A stretch of DNA of 32,310 nucleotides from Gryganskiella cystojenkinii. Taxonomy: Eukaryota > Mortierellomycota > Mortierellomycetes > Mortierellales > Mortierellaceae. The notes beneath the pieces were generated by a model, which made no database searches, was not told the DNA's origin, and saw only the letters and a list, made by a program, of their open reading frames with translations. Every line of letters starts with the position of its first letter. Position 1 is the stretch's first letter. The position numbers and the translations under genes were made by a program. Location of the stretch: positions 1 to 32,310 of the forward strand of contig JAAAIG010000416.1 in assembly GCA_015852425.1 (NCBI GenBank), read 5' to 3'. Positions 11,793 to 20,404 of this stretch are shown one piece after another.

Positions 11793-12984
11793 TTAAACGA
11801 GGGCTATTAAATGACAAGGAAAAACGTAAAGAAATAAAGATAATTAGTGTCATGTCACCAATCCACGGAACACATAATCCAAAGCAGAAGCTCATTCTCG
11901 AAAAATAACACATACTGTCGTAGGGGATGGGGTTGAGGGTGGTGGGGATGTTGTGCTTGATAGAGACGAAGCGGGCCTCACGGGGCTGAGCGGGCTGACG
12001 CTTCAAGTTGACCTTGACACCATCCTTCTTGGCCTGGATCTTGGCGGCAGCGTTCTCCTTGACGCGACGCAAGAAGTCATCACGGCACTTGGAGTGCTTG
12101 ATGTGCTCAATGCGGATGTTGACACGCTTCTCGAGGAAACGGTTACCGACCTTCTTGTTGATGATGATACCAACAGCGGACTTGGTAACGTTGTAGATGA
12201 TACCGGTGCGTCTGTGTAGATGAAAAGTTATGAGAAGAGCGATGTCCAGATGAGTGCGCGATTCCGTTAACAATTGACTCAATAGAGTGATATTGTCGGT
12301 TATTGTTTTGTCTCCAGGAGTGTTGGTGTCGGGGGAATACTCGCAATGACAATCCGAGAGGTATTAGACTAGAAGTTCAAAAGCTCGACAATGAACCCTT
12401 CGTGTCCTGAGAGACCAGAGGAGGAAAAAAGTCTGTGAGGTAACAACGGACTCTTGTCGCGCTCGGGTGCAGGAAGAGTCGGGTGCTGTGGTGATACTGT
12501 CTACACAGTGCGGCACTGCTGAACTCGTATCTTCTGGCATCCTGCGATCATAACACCACTGATAACTTCGGGTCCTCGTCGTTGCGCCGTCTCGCACAAC
12601 TCTCTGTGGTGAAAAGCATGACATGGTCCGCCTGTAATGACAGGAGAAAAGCTCCTCCACGTATCCTCTTGCAAAACCAGCTCCTGATCTCGCACTCCTT
12701 GAGCATGGTCCCGGTCCTTATAGAAAAGATGCCACCAACGTGCCGTGCAAAGGCAAAAAAAAAAAAAAAATAGACAACGATAACAAGGTTTGACAGGAGA
12801 CGTACCCGTGGTAGAACTTGTGGGGCATACCCTTGTGGATAGCACCGTTAGCCTTGATGTCAACGATGTCACCGACCTTGTAGGTCTTCAAGTAGGTGGT
12901 AAGCTTGATGGGCATACCATGCTCCCTGAAGTTACGGGCGAACATGTGGCGGGTGCGAGCGCGGATACCATAGGAGTGAGGCAT
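11793..12984 (-). CDS. RPL21: 60S ribosomal protein eL21, three exons
   Basis: Structural protein of the large cytosolic ribosomal subunit. Exons (minus): 12984-12806, 12211-11916 and an 11-bp last exon 11803-11793; the predicted protein is 161 aa, close to the ~160 aa of yeast eL21. The start reads [19 protein letters not shown]. Family blocks are the [11 protein letters not shown] loop, [13 protein letters not shown] (across intron 1), [20 protein letters not shown] and [17 protein letters not shown]. Donors are GTACGT and GTATGT, and the last acceptor is AATAG. The tiny last exon supplies only Leu-Val-stop and completes a Thr, matching the usual short ending after PYE/PYD. Intron 1 is 594 bp, several times longer than the other introns here. 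It is divergent from uS4 across ~700 bp. Confidence 0.95.
12212..12805 (-). other. Unusually long intron of eL21
   Basis: This 594-bp intron is four to seven times longer than most introns in the window. Near the donor it has a 16-base T run (read on the minus strand), and in its middle a compact hairpin: CAGTG-CGG-CACTG at 12506-12518. Ribosomal-protein introns often host snoRNAs, and vertebrate RPL21 does. I found no box C/CTGA pair that would make a C/D snoRNA. A box H/ACA RNA is neither shown nor excluded. Confidence 0.4.
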
Positions 12985-13475
12985 GTTGAATCAATTCTGG
13001 AAAGGGATCGAGTTGTTGAGAATGAGAAGAAAAAGGAATAAAGAAAACAATCGGGCATAAGTTCGCCATGCATTTTCTTTTCTTTTCTTTTCCTTCTTGA
13101 TGTTGGCCTCCCCATAAAGATCCCAAGTTGAATGTCATTATCTAATTTGATGCTTGATGATCCCATGAATGATGATTGATGATGGTGCCGCCTTAAATGA
13201 TGTGAATTTCCTTGCACAGAGGTCCTGATCCTGATCTCGCCGTCGTTTGTATCGTCACAGGTGAAGGTCTTCCTAGAAGAAAAAAAATAAAAGGTCGTAC
13301 CCCAAGGAGGTCAAGAACGAAAGAGAGGAGGAATCAGTCCATTCCAAAGGCTGCGACTTCTTTTGACCCTATTTTTTTCTCTCAGTGTCAGCGCGGATTG
13401 AATCCAATGTTTTTTTTGCTGTAAAGGAGATCCATCCATCCAATTACTTTCTTGAAAACACGTACAACAAAGTTT

Positions 13476-13481
13476 CACGTG
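13476..13481. promoter_or_regulatory. CACGTG E-box
   Basis: Palindromic CACGTG hexamer in the shared ribosomal-protein promoter, ~210 bp upstream of the uS4 start codon. It is the recognised site of bHLH factors such as Cbf1. A single hexamer may occur by chance. Confidence 0.4.
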
Positions 13482-13498
13482 CAGAGCCGCAGAACAAG

Positions 13499-13506
13499 AG
13501 TGACTG
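13499..13506. promoter_or_regulatory. HomolD-like element
   Basis: The minus strand reads CAGTCACT, seven of eight matches to the HomolD box CAGTCACA found in ribosomal-protein promoters of fission yeast and several other fungi. It lies within 20 bp of a strong palindrome. Function in this organism is inferred. Confidence 0.35.
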
Positions 13507-13516
13507 CGGACATTCC

Positions 13517-13539
13517 TACCCCGGTTCACGACCGGGGTA
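13517..13539. promoter_or_regulatory. Perfect 9-bp inverted repeat in ribosomal-protein promoter
   Basis: TACCCCGGT, a five-base spacer TCACG, then ACCGGGGTA. Both arms match perfectly and are GC-rich in otherwise AT-rich sequence. Its place between divergent ribosomal-protein genes, next to a HomolD-like box, suggests a site for a dimeric transcription factor. It is not transcribed as part of either CDS. Confidence 0.6.
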
Positions 13540-13690
13540 TGTTTCCTTAAAAGGGTATTGACCTTTGGCACAAACAAACAACTTCTTTTTCGCTGCTCGT
13601 TTTTAAGAAGCTCATTGTCTAGGACACGTCTCTTTTTTTCACCTTCTCTTCATATCCTTCAACGCATTCACATTTCATATCTCCTTCACA

Positions 13691-14400
13691 AGTAAGTCTA
13701 CTGACACTGTCCCTTGATCTCTCAATATCTAATGCACCATACTGTTTGATCCGCAACATGTAACTAATTTGGAAACGTATTTTATCTTTTCGCTTTTGTA
13801 CCTGGCGTTTTGTTAGTGCCCTCTGGAGCCCCCAAGAACTGCTCAAAGACCTACAAGGTCCCCCGTCGCCCCTTTGAGGCTGCTCGTCTCGACCAAGAAC
13901 TCAAACTCGTCGGTGAATACGGTCTCCGCAACAAGCGTGAGATCTGGCGCATCGGCTACACTCTCTCCAACATTCGTCGTGCTGCTCGTGAGCTCTTGAC
14001 CCTCGAGGACAAGGACCCTCGTCGTCTCTTCGAGGGAAATGCCTTGATCCGTCGTCTCGTCCGCATTGGTGTCCTCGATGAAGACAAGATGAAGCTCGAT
14101 TACGTCTTGGCCTTGAAGATTGAAGATTTCTTGGAGCGTCGTCTCCAAACCCAAGTCTTCAAGCTCGGTCTTGCCAAGTCTATCCACCATGCCCGTGTCT
14201 TGATCCGTCAGCGTCACATTCGTGTTGGCAAGCAGGTCGTTGATATCCCCTCCTTTGTCGTCCGTCTCGATTCTCAGAAGCACATCGACTTTTCGCTCAC
14301 CTCGCCCTATGGTGGTGGACGTGCTGGTCGTGTCAAGAGAAAGCGCGCTGCGGCTGCTGCTTCCAAGGATGCTGGCGGCGAGGGCGAGGATGACGAGTAA
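13691..14400 (+). CDS. RPS9: 40S ribosomal protein uS4 (S9), start codon split by an intron
   Basis: Small-subunit protein of the 18S rRNA 5' domain, important for decoding fidelity. The A of the ATG is 13691; the 125-bp intron 13692-13816 starts GTAAGT and ends GTTAG, and the coding sequence resumes with TG at 13817, giving 194 aa. Without this intron the frame has no ATG at the right place. The start then reads [20 protein letters not shown]. The body has the family blocks [20 protein letters not shown] and the S4 RNA-binding domain (~105-175, including [20 protein letters not shown] and [10 protein letters not shown]). The tail is basic and then acidic (GGEGEDDE), as in other eukaryotic uS4. 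Codon choice is C-rich at third positions, as expected for a highly expressed gene. Confidence 0.96.
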
Positions 14401-14804
14401 AAAAAAAAAGAAGGAACACCACCACAAGCAAACTGCTGCCAAGATTGTCCCCTAGTCGTATTCTTGGGTAAAAACCCCTATTCAGCAACTATTCTCTTTC
14501 GACATGCCTGTCCCTCCGCCAGGCCCTTCAGTCTTGTTTCTCTCATTTGCCGATCTTTGACAAAGGAGAAACGCTGGCTTGGCATAGATGTACATTAGTT
14601 GTTATAGTGCTCAGCACGACTCCAAAGATAATAATAGTAAACCTATTCATGGACTATCAGATAACCTTGAATGACTTACAGCACATTGAAGTAGATCATA
14701 AGATAAAGTCGAATGACTTATGAGTGAAAGTAGAGATACCGATGAAAAGGGTCAATGGAAAACAACGAGAAATAACAAGTTCCAAACAGTCTTTATTCGA
14801 GTCT
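14401..14804. other. Convergent 3' region of uS4 and SLU7
   Basis: About 400 bp between two genes that face each other. It starts with an A-rich run right after the uS4 stop codon and otherwise shows nothing recognisable. It should contain both 3' untranslated regions. Confidence 0.5.
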
Positions 14805-16524
14805 TCATTTCTCGGATAGAATGTTGGCACCCGCTTCCTGAGCTGCAATACCAGCGGCACCTGTGCAGTAAGATCCTTTGATGAATGACCGACAACACTT
14901 GTAACCCCATTGTCCCTCCGACCAGAATGAACCCCAGACGGAAGTGTGATTGTTGATGTAGACATCCTCTTGGTATTTTGATTTAGCCTTTGCCGGCTCT
15001 TGACCCTTGAGTACCCTTCCGGATCGTGAGTACTCGACATAGTTTTCGGTCTGAGCCAACAATAGCTCCTTCGCAGGTGCATCCAAATGCTCCTCGCCTC
15101 CATATTTCGCAAGGATGCTCTCCTTGTTTGTGTCTTGTTGTTCGGCTTTCTTTTCTCTGAACTTTTTGTGCAGGATCTCGGCCTGTGTTGGGTTGGCCTG
15201 GAGATGAACGTCGGATCCCTTTTCAGCAGCTTGCCAAGCAAACAGTTGAACATTGGCCATGTCCGTGGTTGATCCAGAATACCGTTGAAAGTTGTCGCCA
15301 GCGTACTGAAGTGTGCTTGGATCTTGATCCTTGAGAGGGTTCTCACGCATGGAACGAGTCTTTGGATCGTAATGTGCAGAGTTGGGGTCCAAGTTGTACA
15401 GATATTTGGCACGATCCTCGCGAATTCTACATCGAGTCCCAGTAAAAAAAGTTAAGGTAGTAAGTAATCTGGGCACGGTGAGGGTGACCTTAAAAGATGA
15501 CATGCAGCCTCATTCATATCGTCATACCTCAGATTACGGATGGTTGTACGAGTCTTGGCGTTGACTTTTTGCCCAGGCATATCAAACTTGTCTGCGTATT
15601 TTTCCTCGTCCTCATCATCCTCATCCGAATCGCCAAACTCGTCGGCGTTGTTGGACTTTTCGATCTTGCTTGCCATCGCCTCTGTAGCCTGATCCAGCTC
15701 GTTCTCCTTGAGTTTCCTCCGTGCTTCCTCGACCAGTTCGTATTCCTCGTAGATCTTGGCATGTTCTGCAGTATCGTAGCCGTTCCATCGATCGCGCTTA
15801 GCATCAAATGCCATTTCAACTCTTTGAATGACCTCGTCTTCTTTAATGTTCTTTCCTGTCCATTTGGCGCCCTTCTTGCGAGGTCGTTCCACGCAGTCCT
15901 TCGTCTTATGTGTCATGGCTCCACAGTTTTCACAGGCGCCCTTTCGATATTTTGTTGCTGCTGGACCCTAAATGGCATAGATTTTCAAAATAGACAGGCG
16001 CGATCAGTATATACTCGGTCGATATGACTTTCTCGGAGAAAAGAAAGTCGTCGAAACGATACTGCATAATTCTTTTTACGTACAGCTCTTTGGCCTCTCT
16101 GGTACCACTCATCTGTGAATCGATCCTGGTCCGGCGCTCTCTGATGCTTCAAGGAGGCATGTCCATCGTTGATGTACCCTAATGCCATAAACGTAAAATA
16201 CGAAAGTTAGACTCTATGCTGGATCAACGGCTGGGCCACCTCGATCGTTAACGACAGCATATGAAAACAAACGTACATGGTGCTTCCGAGATATACTGTG
16301 GGATATGGGGGTTGATCTCTCGTCCTTCTTCGTCGCGGGCAGCAGGCGCAGTTCCAGCTTTGCGAGCTGCCTCCAAGTCTTTCTGTTTCCTGTACTCTTC
16401 TCGACTAAGTTTGGTACCTAATGAGACAAAGAGGGTTTATGGTGAGCATCATTCATCCTTGCAGCTTCGCAATTTCCGTTAACGATTGCTTTCCTCCGTG
16501 CTGTGTGCATCCTTGCGTACTCAT
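14805..16524 (-). CDS. SLU7: Pre-mRNA splicing factor SLU7, five exons
   Basis: Second-step splicing factor that helps select the 3' splice site. Exons (minus): 16524-16521, 16417-16277, 16178-16084, 15967-15528, 15426-14805; introns are 98-116 bp and phases agree, giving 433 aa. Exon 1 supplies only ATGA, then GTACGC. The N-terminus continues [20 protein letters not shown]. The family blocks [18 protein letters not shown] and the CCHC zinc knuckle (C92-x2-C95-x4-H100-x4-C105, [15 protein letters not shown]) are intact. [12 protein letters not shown] follows, then an acidic [10 protein letters not shown] stretch and [20 protein letters not shown]. The C-terminal part ([23 protein letters not shown]) is also conserved. 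The mRNA start lies about 270 bp from the stop codon of SF3B5 on the same strand. Confidence 0.95.
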
Positions 16525-16639
16525 GGTGGTAATGTCGTGAGTGGTCGATGGGGTTTTATTTGCGCTTAGAAAGGGAGGCGATGTTACGAAGGTGAGAGGA
16601 TTACTTGCAAAAATATTTCGTTTTCCTTTGGTGATTGTT

Positions 16640-16645
16640 CACGTG
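16640..16645. promoter_or_regulatory. CACGTG E-box upstream of SLU7
   Basis: CACGTG about 115 bp upstream of the SLU7 start codon, 25 bp from a CRE palindrome. Such sites bind bHLH or bZIP factors. Regulatory use is inferred from position only. Confidence 0.4.
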
Positions 16646-16669
16646 ATGGGCAGTCCACCAAAAAAAAAT

Positions 16670-16679
16670 GTGACGTCAC
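16670..16679. promoter_or_regulatory. CRE palindrome GTGACGTCAC
   Basis: Ten-base palindrome with the full CRE core TGACGTCA at 16671-16678, about 145 bp upstream of SLU7 and just past the SF3B5 stop codon. CREs are bound by ATF/CREB-type bZIP dimers. A bZIP gene lies at 23455 in this window, but nothing links the two directly. Confidence 0.5.
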
Positions 16680-16796
16680 TTTTTCCAAAAAAAAAATTGG
16701 TGGCAAAGCGGTTTACTTCTTGACAACGGCACCTTGGCCTTAATTGTGGGTAAAAATACAGTGGATCTTGGGAAAGGACGCAGGAAGTAAAGACAA

Positions 16797-17522
16797 CTAG
16801 TCTCTTCGTTCAGGAGGAGGACCGCAGGGCTGGAGCATTTTCTGTATTTCAAAGAGATTGACAGACTGGTTAGTAATATTGTTTTTAAAACAAAGGTCTC
16901 TCCTCACAGAGTCAACACGCACTCTCATGCATAAAATGAGCCTCCAGTTCGTACCTCTGTAATATTGAACTTGACACGGGCGATGCTCTCGTTCTCTGCC
17001 AGTGCAAAATATGAGATCATAGGGTAATGTCCAATATATGATGCATAGGTATCTCTTGCTTGGTTCACGCCCCACTCACTATTAATGCCAACGATGCAAT
17101 CAAAGGAGAAAAGAAATGATAGTGAGTGAGTCTCATCTAAACACTGACGCTGTATGTTGAATCGTAATTTCTGAAAGAAAGATGCTAAAAACACAGCTGC
17201 TGTTGGGTCCCGAAAGCATGCGAGCGCGTATCCTTACTATTTGCTGGTATCGGCATGTCCAGTTCCCACGTATTTTGATTGCAGGTGCTCGAGCTGACTG
17301 TTCAGGTTGGCGCGGTCCTATTGTGTTCAAAGTGAGGAGGTAAAAGAAGTAAAAGCATTAGATGTACTGCGACCACCAGGGTGTTTTTTTTTCGAGCCCA
17401 AAATGGAAGGATAATCCATGTCAAAAAGGTCTGTCTATCGGCGATGATGATCCCACTCCTGTCAGCTGTTCCTTCCATTTGAACGTCTCTGTTCCCATGA
17501 TTTGCAGCCTCTTCCATACCAT
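16797..17522 (-). CDS. SF3B5: Splicing factor 3B subunit 5 (SF3b10), four exons
   Basis: Smallest structural subunit of the SF3b complex in U2 snRNP, which holds the branch-site duplex. Exons (minus): 17522-17520 (ATG only), 17317-17238, 17078-16955, 16841-16797, giving 83 aa; human SF3B5 has 86. Exon 2 carries NSQLEHLQSKYVGTGHADTS, exon 3 EWGVNQARDTYASYIGH and YFALAENESIARVKFN, and exon 4 KMLQPCGPPPERRD: the whole family from end to end. Exons 2-4 are certain. The first exon is less so: an ATG directly followed by a GTATGG donor gives the right phase and a start MDR, close to the family MTDR, but leaves a 202-bp intron. Introns 2 and 3 are 159 and 113 bp. It is divergent from the cap methyltransferase gene. 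Confidence 0.93.
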
Positions 17523-17819
17523 GATTGTCTGCGTGTTGATGTCCGGTGCGTTTTTGTTTGAAATGAAAGTAGAAAGGGGCAGAAAATAAAAAAATAATGC
17601 GCAGATCACATCAATTGCTCTTGGCCACAGTTGAGACTGCTTTTATTTCAAGGGTGGATGGATGCATCGCCTTCTCTTTCCATCTCGCTCCCACTCTCTT
17701 TTCTATTGTTTCTCCCCTTTCGTCACAATCTCGAATCACACAACAGGACTACTATATATACAGTAACAACCGCACTAGTCTCTCTTTGCCCACTCACAGC
17801 AAAACAAATAACCCTTTAC
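17523..17819. promoter_or_regulatory. Bidirectional promoter of SF3B5 and cap methyltransferase
   Basis: 297 bp between two divergent start codons, both for RNA-processing proteins. It has a poly-A patch on the SF3B5 side (~17585-17595) and C/T-rich sequence followed by TATATATA (17751-17760) on the methyltransferase side, ~60 bp before its ATG. Co-regulation of the pair is inference. Confidence 0.5.
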
Positions 17820-19340
<1,521 letters not shown>

Positions 19341-19541
19341 ATGACTTTTTAAAAATAATTGCATTAAAAAGACATACAGCTAAAAGTCATTACGAAGGAT
19401 CCGCCAGATCACACTTGATATTGGTACACTTTTTTTTAATTTACACGCATGATTATGAAAAGGAATAGTATGGCAGGGTCGTGGAGGTAAATGCGATATC
19501 CGGGGTCGAGCTCGCTCGACGACGCTCTCGATATCTTGTTT

Positions 19542-19892
19542 TTAGTGGCGGGAAAAAAGGGAGGAAGCGTTTGCCGTCTTCTTCTTGCGGCTGGCTTCCT
19601 TCTTGGCCTTCATTTTCTTAGCCTTCCTCTTGTCGGCAGCGACCTGAGCGGGTGTGGAGGATGGTGAGGTACTCAGTTTGGCCTGAATCTTGTCCATGGT
19701 CGTGGGTTGAGGAGTACGGCGGAACCGATTCATAAAGGCGGAGCTACCGCTACCTGAGGAAGACGAGGATTTCTTTGACGCAGACGAAGACAGGGACTTC
19801 CGAGGTCTATTGGATGACTTTTTGGAGGAGGATGAACCTGAAAAGAGGCGGCTGATGAAGCTTTGCTTGGGTTCGGAGGAGCTAGAGAACAT
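19542..19892 (-). CDS. Small Ser/Lys-rich protein, unknown
   Basis: One uninterrupted frame of 116 aa with an A-rich context before its ATG. Residues 1-60 are nearly all Ser with Lys/Arg patches (SGSSSSKKSSNRPRKSLSSS). A less repetitive part follows (AFMNRFRRTPQPTTMDKIQAKL) and a highly basic C-terminus (KRKAKKMKAKKEASRKKK) that could act as a nuclear localisation signal or nucleic-acid-binding tail. There is no signal peptide, membrane segment or recognised domain. It converges with the cap methyltransferase gene 200 bp away. The biased composition weakens the case, but the frame is open on a strand with clear 5' and 3' flanks. I do not recognise a family. Confidence 0.6.
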   Translation of the reverse strand: MFSSSSEPKQSFISRLFSGSSSSKKSSNRPRKSLSSSASKKSSSSSGSGSSAFMNRFRRTPQPTTMDKIQAKLSTSPSSTPAQVAADKRKAKKMKAKKEASRKKKTANASSLFSRH

Positions 19893-20404
19893 TTTTTGAT
19901 TCGTTTTTGCTTGGTGTTTGGTTTTTATTGTTTAGTGAAGAGGGGAGGCCAGTCTTGATTGTGAATGAATGAAAGAAAAAAAGGAAGCAGTTGACATTTC
20001 CACAGAGGTTTTATACATATTTCACGATGACCGGCTGAATGGATCTAATCAAACATTATATTTTGTTCGTGTTGTCTCCTTCATCATTGGTCTGCTTCGC
20101 TCAGTGGGTTGGGATAAAACCAGCTCTTATTGACCTTGAGTACGTCGAGACACCAGAGTTGACTTGAAAATAATGCTCACAAACAATGACGCGCACTGTC
20201 ACTCGCAAAATTAACCTTTTGACTTCTTTTCGAGGCACCCACTCAAGCGCATAAAGGCGAGCCCTTCTGTCTCGTTTGTTTATTTCTCATTCGTCATTTA
20301 GTCGCACAAAGAGAAGAGTTGTTGTGGGAACTATGACCATGTTGTGGCAGGGGCAACAAAAAATGACCTGTATGTTGAAAGGCGAACAGTGGTGTTTTTA
20401 CCTA
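19893..20404. other. Intergenic region, Myb 3' end to Ser/Lys-rich gene promoter
   Basis: About 510 bp that should contain the upstream region of the small Ser/Lys-rich gene and the 3' flank of the Myb gene, both on the minus strand. I see no RNA gene, repeat or coding homology in it. Confidence 0.5.

Larger units (their letters stand above)
12985..13690. promoter_or_regulatory. Shared divergent promoter of eL21 and uS4
   Basis: About 700 bp separates the two divergently transcribed ribosomal-protein genes, with no coding sequence recognised between them. Around 13476-13539, on the uS4 side, are a CACGTG E-box, a near match to the fission-yeast HomolD element and a perfect inverted repeat. 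The last ~80 bases before 13691 are pyrimidine-rich, typical of a ribosomal-protein transcription start. On the eL21 side a polypyrimidine stretch ending in TTTCCAG lies just before its ATG and could be the end of a 5'-UTR intron; I could not identify a donor. Confidence 0.6.

Noticed and set aside
11953..12219. Plus-strand frame opposite eL21
   Set aside because: Antisense shadow of eL21 exon 2.
12600..12800. Box C/D snoRNA in the eL21 intron
   Set aside because: No RTGATGA box with a matching CTGA on the transcribed strand.
13843..14442. 199-codon minus-strand frame opposite uS4
   Set aside because: It is the antisense shadow of the C-rich uS4 coding sequence, which has strong family identity.
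19494..19535. Short inverted repeats (GTCGAGC/GCTCGAC and two GATATC sites) between convergent genes
   Set aside because: May be part of a 3' end signal, but short and without a pattern that supports a specific element.
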